Source: UBA3855 sp964472035 (GTDB lineage Bacteria; Bacillota; Clostridia; Oscillospirales; Ruminococcaceae). Taken from it: a stretch of DNA of 8,344 bases. The notes under the pieces are model-generated. The model saw nothing but the letters and a program-made list of their open reading frames with translations, was not told where the DNA came from and made no database searches. Position numbers and translations under genes: made by a program. The stretch covers positions 1 through 8,344 of the forward strand of contig CAYYIT010000081.1 in assembly GCA_964472035.1 (NCBI GenBank). Direction: 5' to 3'. Positions 1 to 5,627 of this stretch are shown here, piece by piece; positions within the stretch are counted from its first letter, which is position 1, and each line of letters begins with the position of its first letter.

Positions 1-53
1 CCTGTGACCCTCTGCTTGTAAGGCAGATGCTCTCCCAGCTGAGCTAAGCTCCC
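1..53 (-). tRNA. tRNA-Val (anticodon UAC), partial, 3' end outside the window
   Basis: Read on the minus strand, the gene starts at 53 with acceptor arm GGGAGCT, then TA and a D arm with GCTC/GAGC stem and the usual AGCTGGGA loop. The anticodon stem TCTGC/GCAGA encloses the loop CTTACAA, giving anticodon TAC at 20-18, which reads valine GUA codons. The variable region GGGTC and the start of the T arm (ACAGG) follow before the window edge, so the T loop, 3' acceptor strand and any CCA are not seen. It has its own promoter about 50 nt upstream. Identity is confident from the cloverleaf and anticodon; whether it heads a tRNA cluster cannot be seen. Confidence 0.95.
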
Positions 54-109
54 ACTTTTCTGTATCTCCAGGCTTTCGGTTTTTACCATACCGCCTGACG
101 ACAATAGTT

Positions 110-138
110 ATTATACCACAACTGTTTCCGTTTGTCAA
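110..138 (-). promoter_or_regulatory. Sigma-A promoter of the tRNA-Val gene
   Basis: On the minus strand TTGACA (138-133) and TATAAT (115-110) are separated by exactly 17 bases, a perfect consensus promoter as expected for a stable RNA gene. Transcription should begin near 103, leaving a leader of about 50 nt to be trimmed from the tRNA. The -35 hexamer contains the TGA stop codon (137-135) of the upstream mscS-type gene. No intrinsic terminator is visible between the two genes, so channel mRNA may read through into the tRNA. Confidence 0.88.
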
Positions 139-1076
139 GCGTTTTTTTCAATTTTTTTTGAAAATTTATTTTTTGTTGTTTTCTCCTCCGGCAGATGGAC
201 GTCCATCTGCGGGAAGGGGAACGAAATTCCGGCTTCATCAAAGGCTTTTTTGATATTCTCGTGCAGTTCGTAGTGGAGATCCCAGTAATGCTCATTGCTG
301 CTCCAGACGCGTACATGCAGGATCACGGCGCTGTCCCCGAACGCACCAAGCCGAACGACCGGCTCCGGGTCAGTAACAGCATATTCACTCTGTGCGATTA
401 GCTCCGCGATCACCTGCTTTGCCGCTTCGAAATCATCGTCGTAGGAAATACCGATCTCCAGATCGAGGCGGCGCAGCTCCTGCTCGGAATAATTCACGAT
501 CATGGCATCCGCCACAAGGCCGTTCGGAATGAAGACCGTTGTCTTGTCGGGGAGCATGAGCTTCGTCTGCAGGATGCCGATGCTGTCGACCGTACCCATC
601 ACGTCGTCGAACTTTACAAGATCGCCGACCTTCATGGGCTTGGTGAACATAATAATGAATCCGCCGGCGACATTGGCGAGGCTGTCCTGCACCGCAAGGC
701 TGAGCGCGAGACCCATCGCACCGATCAGGGTGACAATGGAGGTCGTCGGAACCTTCAGGATGGAAAGGACGATCACCGCCACCACCACATAGAGCATCAC
801 CTGTACGAGCGATTGCAGGAAGGACGCCGCAGTGGGATTGATATTGCTCCTGCGGATGCCGCGCTGCACGAATTTCATCAGAATTTTTGTCAGCATCACA
901 CCGCAGATCAGCGTTACCGCCGCAAAGCCCAGCGACGGCAGTACGGACTTGACAGCATTCCAGAGATCCGCAAGAATACCTCCCACATGCTCCGCCTCAT
1001 TGGAGAGCATCTCCCCCAGCTCCGCTGCGGTCTCGGTGATCTGCTCCGTTGTATCCGCTGTCAGAAACGCAACCAT
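135..1076 (-). CDS. MscS-family small-conductance mechanosensitive channel
   Basis: A 313-residue inner-membrane channel that opens under membrane tension to release solutes on hypo-osmotic shock. After a polar N-terminus come three hydrophobic segments: about 50-70, 91-108 and the long pore helix 111-145. The pore helix is rich in Gly and Ala (GAMGLALSLAVQDSLANVAGG), the hallmark of MscS TM3, and runs into MKVGDLVKF at the start of the beta domain; FIPNG at 182-186 is also typical. The mixed C-terminal domain ends near FPQMDVHLPEE, followed by a short Lys/Asn-rich tail. Length is close to E. coli MscS. The start at 1076 is chosen because AAGGAGG lies 7 nt upstream. An in-frame ATG at 1103 lies at the predicted transcription start and would have no leader. 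Family confident; which MscS paralogue it matches is not resolved. Confidence 0.93.
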   Translation of the reverse strand: MVAFLTADTTEQITETAAELGEMLSNEAEHVGGILADLWNAVKSVLPSLGFAAVTLICGVMLTKILMKFVQRGIRRSNINPTAASFLQSLVQVMLYVVVAVIVLSILKVPTTSIVTLIGAMGLALSLAVQDSLANVAGGFIIMFTKPMKVGDLVKFDDVMGTVDSIGILQTKLMLPDKTTVFIPNGLVADAMIVNYSEQELRRLDLEIGISYDDDFEAAKQVIAELIAQSEYAVTDPEPVVRLGAFGDSAVILHVRVWSSNEHYWDLHYELHENIKKAFDEAGISFPFPQMDVHLPEEKTTKNKFSKKIEKNA

Positions 1077-1083
1077 CTTGCAT

Positions 1084-1090
1084 CCTCCTT
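1084..1090 (-). promoter_or_regulatory. Ribosome binding site that fixes the mscS-type start
   Basis: AAGGAGG on the minus strand, 7 nt before the ATG at 1076-1074. It decides against the longer reading frame from 1103, whose ATG lies upstream of this site and roughly at the transcription start. Confidence 0.88.
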
Positions 1091-1110
1091 CTGTTGCAAC
1101 CATTTCTTTT

Positions 1111-1139
1111 ATTATACAGGATTACGGCGTTTCTGTCAA
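1111..1139 (-). promoter_or_regulatory. Sigma-A promoter of the mscS-type gene
   Basis: On the minus strand TTGACA (1139-1134) and TATAAT (1116-1111) are 17 bases apart, a perfect consensus. Transcription should start near 1104, giving a leader of about 28 nt before the ATG at 1076. The promoter lies about 70 bp from the divergent promoter of the sodium-pump operon. Confidence 0.87.
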
Positions 1140-1207
1140 TCCCACTCTGTTTTTCTGCATCAAAAATGCCAATCCATCAAAAAAGTAAAAAAATATGAAA
1201 AAAGGAC

Positions 1208-1236
1208 TTGCAAATTGTCCGTGGATATAGTATAAT
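1208..1236 (+). promoter_or_regulatory. Sigma-A promoter of the OadG-OadB operon
   Basis: TTGCAA (1208-1213) and a perfect TATAAT (1231-1236) are 17 bases apart, followed by an A/T-rich start region. The -35 box is only a partial match, so strength may be moderate. Transcription should begin near 1243, about 34 nt before the first gene. Confidence 0.72.
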
Positions 1237-1276
1237 GAATATGTATGCTGAATTTTTACGAATGGAGTGTGAGTAT

Positions 1277-1747
1277 ATGAATTTCATGTCAATTGCGAAT
1301 ATCCTTGGTTTCATGGCAGGCGGTGCGATCCCCGCAGATAAGGATATGAACAGTGCAGAGATCTGGGGCGTAACACTGGCTGGCTTCGGTATCGTATTCG
1401 CCGGTCTGGTCATCCTGGTTCTCGTCATTGCGATGATGGGCAAGATTTTCGACACGATCAATCAGAACAAAAAGAACAAGGAAGCCGCAAAGGCTGCCGC
1501 ACAGATACCGAAGGCTGCACCTGTTGCCGCAAAGCCTGCTCCGGCACCCGCTGCTGCACCGGCACCTGCTGCTGTAAGCGATGAGGATGAAGTCGTTGCT
1601 GCGATCATGGCTGCGGTTGCGATGATGAGCGCTGCGGACGGCAAGTCCTACAAGGTTCGTTCCATCAAGCCTGCCGGCACAGCTCGTCTCGATGGCCGCG
1701 CTGCATGGGCAATGGATGGCCGCCGCCAGAACGTCATGCCGTTTTAA
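1277..1747 (+). CDS. OadG-family small membrane subunit of a Na+-translocating decarboxylase
   Basis: A 156-residue protein with one membrane segment at about 29-54, a charged stretch (NQNKKNKEA), a flexible Ala/Pro linker at about 70-100, an acidic patch (SDEDE), and a C-terminal part with VRSIKP and the ending AWAMDGRRQNVMPF. That C-terminal Trp-Ala...Gly-Arg...Pro-Phe pattern is typical of OadG/MmdD/GcdD subunits, which stabilise the biotin-dependent decarboxylase complex and join its soluble carboxyltransferase to the membrane pump. The start at 1277 has GGAG 9 nt upstream; earlier in-frame ATGs lack a site. It is first in an operon with the OadB-like pump gene 32 bp downstream. There is no biotin-attachment Met-Lys-Met, so this is not the biotin carrier despite the Pro/Ala linker. 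The substrate (oxaloacetate, methylmalonyl-CoA or glutaconyl-CoA) cannot be told from this subunit. Confidence 0.82.
   Translation: MNFMSIANILGFMAGGAIPADKDMNSAEIWGVTLAGFGIVFAGLVILVLVIAMMGKIFDTINQNKKNKEAAKAAAQIPKAAPVAAKPAPAPAAAPAPAAVSDEDEVVAAIMAAVAMMSAADGKSYKVRSIKPAGTARLDGRAAWAMDGRRQNVMPF
1541..1574 (+). repeat. Short tandem duplication inside the Ala/Pro linker
   Basis: A 16-base unit starting CCGGCACC occurs at 1541-1556 and again at 1559-1574, an 18-bp period with one mismatch. It encodes repeated Ala-Pro-Ala residues of the linker of the OadG-like subunit, so linker length could vary between strains by slippage in whole codons. Confidence 0.75.
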
Positions 1748-1779
1748 GACGGAGACTATAGTAAAGGAGTAGAAAGAAT

Positions 1780-3000
1780 ATGGAAATGCTGAATATTCTG
1801 AAAGAGATTCTGCTCGGTCTCTGGGATACCAGCGGTCTGCACGCACTGTTGTCCTGCCCTGAGAACCTGGTCATGATCGGTCTTTCATTTGTATTTATGT
1901 ATCTTGCAATCGTCAAGGAATTCGAGCCGCTGCTGCTGCTCCCCATCGCATTTGGTATGTTCCTGTCGAACCTGCCGGCGATCACCCCCACCGACCTGAT
2001 GTTCCACGCGGAATACTGGACGGAAGAACAATCCGGTGCATGGCTCTGGAAGGTCATCCACGACGGCGGTCTGCTTGACAAGCTGTACTTAGGTGTTAAG
2101 TTCCAGATCTATCCCTGTCTGATCTTCCTGGGTATCGGTACGATGACCGACTTCGGTCCGCTGATCGCAAACCCGAAGAGCTTCCTGCTCGGTGCTGCTG
2201 CACAGGGCGGTATCTTCTTCACCTTCGTCGTTGCTGCGCTGCTCGGCATGAGTGCTGCGGAGTGCGGCTCCATCGCCATCATCGGCGGTGCGGACGGCCC
2301 GACTTCTATTTATGTATCCAGCCAGCTGCTTGACGGTGTGGATTCCTCTCTGAGTACCGGTACGATCGCGCTTGCAGCGTATACTTACATGGCACTGGTT
2401 CCGGTTATTCAGCCGCCGATCATGAGACTGCTGACCACCAAGAAGGAACGTTCCATCAAGATGCCGCAGCTGCGTCAGGTTACCAAGACCGAAAAGCTGA
2501 TCTTCCCTGTTGTTGTAACACTTATCGTAGCCCTGCTGGTACCCTCCGCTGGTTCTCTGGTAGGTATGCTGATGTTCGGTAACATCCTCAAGGAGAGCGG
2601 CGTATGCGATCGTCTGGTAGATACTGCACAGAACGCGCTGATGAACATCGTTACCATTTTCCTTGGTATCTCCGTTGGTGCAACCACCACTGCTTCCAAC
2701 ATCCTGAACTGGGAATTCGCTAAGGTTATCTTCCTCGGCGTTATCGCATTCTCCCTGGGTACCGCCTGCGGACTGCTGCTGGCGAAATTCATGAATTTCC
2801 TCTCCGGCGGTAAGCTCAACCCGCTGATCGGTTCTGCCGGTGTATCCGCCGTTCCGATGGCTGCGCGTGTTGCACAGAAGGAAGGTGCAAAGGCCGACCC
2901 GACCAACTTCCTGCTCATGCATGCAATGGGCCCGAACGTTGCCGGTGTTATCGGTTCCGCAGTTGCTGCCGGCGTTCTGCTGAGCGTAGTCGCACACTAA
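1780..3000 (+). CDS. Sodium ion-translocating decarboxylase, beta subunit (OadB/MmdB/GcdB family)
   Basis: A 406-residue polytopic inner-membrane protein, the part of biotin-dependent decarboxylases that releases CO2 from carboxybiotin and uses the energy to pump Na+ out. Family motifs are clear: GAAAQGGIF (138-146), GGADGPTSIYVSSQL (169-183), AYTYMALVPVIQPP (200-213), GNILKESGV (267-275), NPLIGSAGVSAVPMAARV (347-364) and HAMGPNVAGVIGSA (381-394). From the family, Asp172 in GGADGPT, Tyr203, Asn347, Ser356 and Arg363 correspond to residues implicated in Na+/H+ transport in Klebsiella OadB; all are present. Length is normal. AAAGGAG lies 10 nt before the ATG. The gene follows the OadG-like gene by 32 bp and is closed by a strong terminator. 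No carboxyltransferase (alpha) or biotin-carrier gene is in this operon, so the substrate stays open and those subunits must be supplied from elsewhere. Confidence 0.95.
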   Translation: MEMLNILKEILLGLWDTSGLHALLSCPENLVMIGLSFVFMYLAIVKEFEPLLLLPIAFGMFLSNLPAITPTDLMFHAEYWTEEQSGAWLWKVIHDGGLLDKLYLGVKFQIYPCLIFLGIGTMTDFGPLIANPKSFLLGAAAQGGIFFTFVVAALLGMSAAECGSIAIIGGADGPTSIYVSSQLLDGVDSSLSTGTIALAAYTYMALVPVIQPPIMRLLTTKKERSIKMPQLRQVTKTEKLIFPVVVTLIVALLVPSAGSLVGMLMFGNILKESGVCDRLVDTAQNALMNIVTIFLGISVGATTTASNILNWEFAKVIFLGVIAFSLGTACGLLLAKFMNFLSGGKLNPLIGSAGVSAVPMAARVAQKEGAKADPTNFLLMHAMGPNVAGVIGSAVAAGVLLSVVAH

Positions 3001-3018
3001 ACTCACACAAATTCTTTT

Positions 3019-3054
3019 CACAGCTCCGGTTTTCCGGGGCTGTGTTCTTTTTTT
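3019..3054 (+). terminator. Intrinsic terminator of the OadG-OadB operon
   Basis: An 11-bp stem, CACAGCTCCGG (3019-3029) against CCGGGGCTGTG (3034-3044) with one G·U pair, closes a TTTT loop and is followed by the U-rich tract TTCTTTTTTT. It starts 18 nt after the OadB stop codon. Confidence 0.93.
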
Positions 3055-3099
3055 CGCAGAGCTGGAATACAATGCCAGGGAACACCCTGCGAAAAAGTC

Positions 3100-3128
3100 T
3101 TTACAAATGTCGAATTATGTGGTATGCT
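3100..3128 (+). promoter_or_regulatory. Sigma-A promoter of the GH25-DUF3810 operon
   Basis: TTTACA (3100-3105) and TATGCT (3123-3128) are 17 bases apart, each one or two bases from consensus, and a TGG just before the -10 makes it an extended -10 promoter. Transcription should start near 3135, about 40 nt before the muramidase start. Confidence 0.72.
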
Positions 3129-3175
3129 TATGAGGTATACTCCTGCCCCCTATTTCATCTGAAAGGAATCGGCTT

Positions 3176-4150
3176 ATGTCCAATATCCCCACCCCCTCCG
3201 TGCGCGTGCGCCTTCTGGTGCTGGTGCAGTCCATCACGATACTCGCACTCGTTGCAGCACTGCTCTGCGTGCTGTTCCTGCGGCAGTCCCCAAAGCAGAG
3301 TGCCCCCGTTTCCCTTGAAGTCACGGAAGCGACCGGCGTTCCCGAGACTGTGCCCGCCTCCGTGCAGGAAGAAACACCCTACATCAACGACAGGATCCTG
3401 CTGCGCGATGCTGCCTACGGAGAGATCTGGATCCCCGTCCTGCAGAGCGTTCCGGCGTGCCGGTACGATCTCGAGCAGGTGGTCTGCCGCAACGGCCGGA
3501 ACTTCTACCTCGAAGACCGCGCCATCACCTCGCGCTTCGGCGTGGATGTCTCCGCACATCAGAAGGAGATCGACTGGGAGACCGCCCATGCCTCCGGCGT
3601 GGATTTCGCCATGATCCGCGCGGGCTTCCGCGGCTACGGCTCCGGAGAGCTTTGCGAGGACGAACGCTTCCGCGAGAACATGGAGGGTGCGCTCAGCGCA
3701 GGTGTGGACGTCGGCGTGTACTTCTTCTCACAGGCTGTCACCGCCGAGGAAGCCGTGGAGGAGGCCGAGATGGTGCTCGCCCTGCTTGACGGCTACGACG
3801 TTACATACCCCGTTGTTTATGACTGGGAGGTCATCACGACGGATGCCGCCAGAACGGACAGTGTCTCTGTTGCGATGCTGACCGACTGCACCGTTGCTTT
3901 CTGCGAGACCATCAAGGCGGCGGGCTACACGCCCATGGTTTACCAGAACAAGCGCACGAGTCTGCTCAAGCTTGACCTGCAGGAGGTCACCGACTATGAT
4001 TTCTGGCTCGCAGAATACAACGAAGAAGCGACGTTCTACTACCACTATGATATGTGGCAGTACAGCAGCACGGGCCGCGTCCCCGGTATCGAGGGTAACG
4101 TTGACCTGAACATCTGCTTCAAGGATTACACGGAAGGAACGGAAGAATGA
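3176..4150 (+). CDS. Membrane-anchored GH25 muramidase (lysozyme)
   Basis: A 324-residue protein predicted to cleave the beta-1,4 bond between N-acetylmuramic acid and N-acetylglucosamine in peptidoglycan. The N-terminus is short and positively charged, followed by one hydrophobic segment (about 12-35) without an obvious signal-peptidase site, so it looks like a signal anchor with the enzyme outside. A spacer region (36-118) precedes the GH25 domain (about 119-318). Catalytic-type residues are in place: Asp124 in FGVDVSAHQ, Asp216 and Glu218 in YDWE, and Asp310 in NVDLN. There are no choline-binding, SH3 or LysM repeats. AAAGGA lies 8 nt before the ATG. It is first in an operon and its stop overlaps the next gene in ATGA, so the two are probably translated together. 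The context suggests housekeeping wall turnover rather than a phage endolysin, as no holin or phage genes are near. Family certain, cellular role inferred. Confidence 0.93.
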   Translation: MSNIPTPSVRVRLLVLVQSITILALVAALLCVLFLRQSPKQSAPVSLEVTEATGVPETVPASVQEETPYINDRILLRDAAYGEIWIPVLQSVPACRYDLEQVVCRNGRNFYLEDRAITSRFGVDVSAHQKEIDWETAHASGVDFAMIRAGFRGYGSGELCEDERFRENMEGALSAGVDVGVYFFSQAVTAEEAVEEAEMVLALLDGYDVTYPVVYDWEVITTDAARTDSVSVAMLTDCTVAFCETIKAAGYTPMVYQNKRTSLLKLDLQEVTDYDFWLAEYNEEATFYYHYDMWQYSSTGRVPGIEGNVDLNICFKDYTEGTEE

Positions 4151-5271
4151 TGAAACCATCCCGACGCCATCTGCAATGGTGGATCATGCTGGGGCTCTGC
4201 CTGCTCATGGTTCTGCTGAATATTCTGGCAAGGTGCAGCGCGGCCTTCAGCGACTGGTACACGATGCAGATATTCCTGCCGGTCTCAGGGCTCTGGACAA
4301 GGCTGACAGGACTTGTCCCCTTCTCGGTGGGTGAGGTACTGATCGCCGCAGGCATCGTCCTGCTGCTGATCACGCCGATTTCACTGACCGTCCTGCTCAT
4401 CCTCTGCAAGGGCAGGCGCAGGAAGATCCTGAAAATTTACGGGCTCACCTATGGCTGGATCCTTACCTGGATCCTGACAACGGAGACGCTGCACTGCTTC
4501 ATCCAGTACCAGTGTACGCCCATCGGAGAGAAGTATTTCCCCGATGCGCCGGAGACCTACTCTGCGGAGGAGGTGCTCTCGGTCTATGCACAGCTCGTTG
4601 AGGGCATCAATGCTGCGGTACCCTATGTGGCGCGTGACGCGGAGGGGCATTTTGTTCTGACGGACGATCTGCAAAGCGAGGCAAAATCCGCCATGCAGCA
4701 GCTCGGAGAGACCTATCCGCAGTTTTGCGGATACTATCCTGACGCAAAGCCCCTGCATTTTTCCAGCATCATGGCACAGCAGTCCCTGCTCGGCGTATAC
4801 TTTCCCTTCACAATGGAATCGAATTACAATGCGCTCGTGTACCCGGTCAATCTGCCGGCGACGCTCTGCCATGAGTACACCCACCTCAAGGGCAATATCC
4901 TTGAGGACGAGGCGAATTTCCTCTCCTTCCTCGCCTGCACCGGCAGCGAGAGCGCAGATTTCCGCTACAGCGGTTATCTCAGCGCGCTGGAATACATGAT
5001 GAACGAGGTCTACATGCTGGAGGGTGCCGCTGCAATTGAGGAGCAGCTCGATCCCTATGTCTGGTGCGATCTCTACACCTTTGTTCCGGAGGAGGAAATG
5101 GCACAGATCGAGGAAGCGGCCATCGTGGATTCGGTCGTGATGGAGGAGATCACCGACGCGGCGATGGATACCACGCTCAAGCTCAACGGTGTGGAGGACG
5201 GCAGGCACAGCTACAGCCGTATGGTCAACCTCCTGCTGCATTACTATCTCCAAAGCGGCAATGCTAACTAA
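4147..5271 (+). CDS. DUF3810 membrane protein with an HExxH zinc-peptidase-like motif
   Basis: A 374-residue protein with hydrophobic segments at about 12-30, 62-86 and 97-118, then a large domain from about 135 onward. That domain holds CHEYTH at 241-246 followed by EDEANF at 253-258, an HExxH pair with a downstream Glu as in gluzincin-type metallopeptidases. This layout fits Pfam DUF3810, whose function is not established, and the length is in the range I recall for it. If active, His242 and His246 with Glu253 or Glu255 would bind zinc and Glu243 would be catalytic; this is inference. The ATG overlaps the muramidase stop (ATGA at 4147-4150), with AAGGA 8 nt upstream; a second ATG follows at 4150. 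The tight coupling to a wall hydrolase suggests an envelope role. No terminator is visible in the roughly 70 bp after the stop codon, before the next promoter. Confidence 0.83.
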   Translation: MMKPSRRHLQWWIMLGLCLLMVLLNILARCSAAFSDWYTMQIFLPVSGLWTRLTGLVPFSVGEVLIAAGIVLLLITPISLTVLLILCKGRRRKILKIYGLTYGWILTWILTTETLHCFIQYQCTPIGEKYFPDAPETYSAEEVLSVYAQLVEGINAAVPYVARDAEGHFVLTDDLQSEAKSAMQQLGETYPQFCGYYPDAKPLHFSSIMAQQSLLGVYFPFTMESNYNALVYPVNLPATLCHEYTHLKGNILEDEANFLSFLACTGSESADFRYSGYLSALEYMMNEVYMLEGAAAIEEQLDPYVWCDLYTFVPEEEMAQIEEAAIVDSVVMEEITDAAMDTTLKLNGVEDGRHSYSRMVNLLLHYYLQSGNAN

Positions 5272-5341
5272 ATCCCCTGCCAGAACCTGCCAAGTGGATT
5301 GTACAACATTCACAAGAGTGCAGATCCTGCGCAAATTCGGC

Positions 5342-5370
5342 TTGACAACGGGCTGGATTTATGCTACAAT
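5342..5370 (+). promoter_or_regulatory. Sigma-A promoter of the riboswitch-ATPase unit
   Basis: A perfect TTGACA (5342-5347) and TACAAT (5365-5370) are 17 bases apart, with TGC directly before the -10 (extended -10). Transcription should start at about 5376-5377, so the first bases of the RNA are the first bases of the riboswitch P1 helix. Confidence 0.88.
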
Positions 5371-5374
5371 ATTG

Positions 5375-5475
5375 TGGTAAAAGGGAGTAGCTTGCGTTAG
5401 AATAACGTAGCATCATGCGCCATACCCGACATGTTCTGTGTCCGCATGATGTTTTAAAAAGCAAGACTTTTATTA
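5375..5475 (+). promoter_or_regulatory. yybP-ykoY (Mn2+-sensing) riboswitch aptamer
   Basis: The leader folds as follows. P1 is UGGUAAAAG (5375-5383) with CUUUUAUUA (5467-5475). The internal loop GGAGUAG (5384-5390) faces a single A (5466); with the preceding G this gives the family signature GGGAGUAG. P2 is CUUGC (5391-5395) with GCAAG (5461-5465). A small hairpin GUUA-GAA-UAAC (5396-5406) follows. P3 is CAUCAUGCG (5411-5419) with CGCAUGAUG (5443-5451). A one-sided loop CCAUACCC (5420-5427) resembles the CAUAC-containing L3 loop, and a final stem-loop lies at 5428-5442. The known family binds Mn2+ where L1 and L3 dock and often precedes cation exporters, including P-type ATPases, as here. 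The L3 sequence is divergent, so ligand specificity is inferred. Confidence 0.87.
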
Positions 5476-5507
5476 CAGAGGTGCTGTAATGAGAGTCTTG
5501 CTTTTTT
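5459..5507 (+). terminator. Riboswitch-controlled intrinsic terminator
   Basis: The 20-base arm AAGCAAGACTTTTATTACAG (5459-5478) pairs with 5484-5503 over its full length with two G·U pairs, closes the 5-nt loop AGGUG, and ends in six U (5502-5507). The 5' arm contains the 3' strands of aptamer helices P2 (5461-5465) and P1 (5467-5475). Aptamer and terminator are therefore mutually exclusive: ligand binding should hold the strand in P1/P2 and allow readthrough, an ON switch. Confidence 0.92.
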
Positions 5508-5527
5508 GTGTCTCGCACAGCCCCACA

Positions 5528-5562
5528 GATGGGAGTAGACAACTGCGTTGTTTATCCCCACC
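5528..5562 (+). other. Leader RNA hairpin carrying a second GGGAGUAG
   Basis: Bases 5528-5543 pair with 5547-5562 around a UGC loop: 14 of 16 positions pair, two as G·U, with A·C mismatches at 5529/5561 and 5534/5556. The 5' arm contains GGGAGUAG (5531-5538), the same octamer as the aptamer loop at 5383-5390. No U-tract follows, so it is not a terminator. It lies in the part of the leader made only on readthrough. Function unknown. Confidence 0.55.
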
Positions 5563-5567
5563 CCCTC

Positions 5568-5595
5568 ACAAAATGCGTTGATCAACGCATTTTGT
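5568..5595 (+). repeat. Perfect 28-bp palindrome between the riboswitch and the ATPase start
   Basis: The 14-base arm ACAAAATGCGTTGA (5568-5581) is followed directly by its exact reverse complement (5582-5595). As RNA it would form a 12-bp stem with a GAUC loop, 19 nt before the Shine-Dalgarno; as DNA it is a symmetric site suited to a dimeric repressor. A near copy of the half-site, AACTGCGTTG, lies exactly 30 bp upstream at 5541-5550, against AAATGCGTTG at 5571-5580. No T-tract follows the plus-strand stem, so a terminator role is unlikely. Confidence 0.8.
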
Positions 5596-5614
5596 CCACT
5601 TCTCCACAGATTTC

Positions 5615-5621
5615 AAGGAGG
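5615..5621 (+). promoter_or_regulatory. Ribosome binding site of the P-type ATPase
   Basis: AAGGAGG stands 6 nt before the ATG at 5628. It fixes the start and rules out an in-frame upstream extension through the leader hairpins. Confidence 0.92.
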
Positions 5622-5627
5622 TATTGT

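Noticed and set aside
138..172. A/T-rich hairpin (TTTTCAA...TTGAAAA) near the end of the mscS-type gene as its terminator
   Set aside because: The stem is all A/T apart from one pair, lies inside the coding sequence, and is followed by A rather than U in the minus-strand transcript.
1077..1103. N-terminal extension of the MscS-type protein from the ATG at 1103
   Set aside because: The extra nine codons contain the AAGGAGG that serves the ATG at 1076, and the promoter predicts a transcript starting about where this ATG lies.
1204..1220. GGAC...GTCC symmetry around the -35 box of the sodium-pump promoter as an operator
   Set aside because: Only four bases per arm match, with no symmetry in the centre, which is too little to call a binding site.
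1208..1276. Longer OadG-like protein from upstream in-frame codons
   Set aside because: These codons overlap the -35 and -10 boxes of the promoter and its start region; the ATG at 1277 has a suitable site and gives the normal family length.
2089..3072. A 327-codon open frame opposite the OadB-like gene
   Set aside because: Same cause: it shadows a gene with clear family motifs, shows no ribosome binding site or recognisable domain, and runs across the operon terminator.
4381..5334. A 317-codon open frame opposite the DUF3810 gene
   Set aside because: It mirrors a coding region with recognisable motifs and tight coupling to its neighbour; no support for expression on the minus strand.
5508..5627. 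N-terminal extension of the ATPase by 40 codons
   Set aside because: It would run through two leader hairpins, starts right at the terminator U-tract and has no ribosome binding site, whereas the ATG at 5628 has a consensus one.
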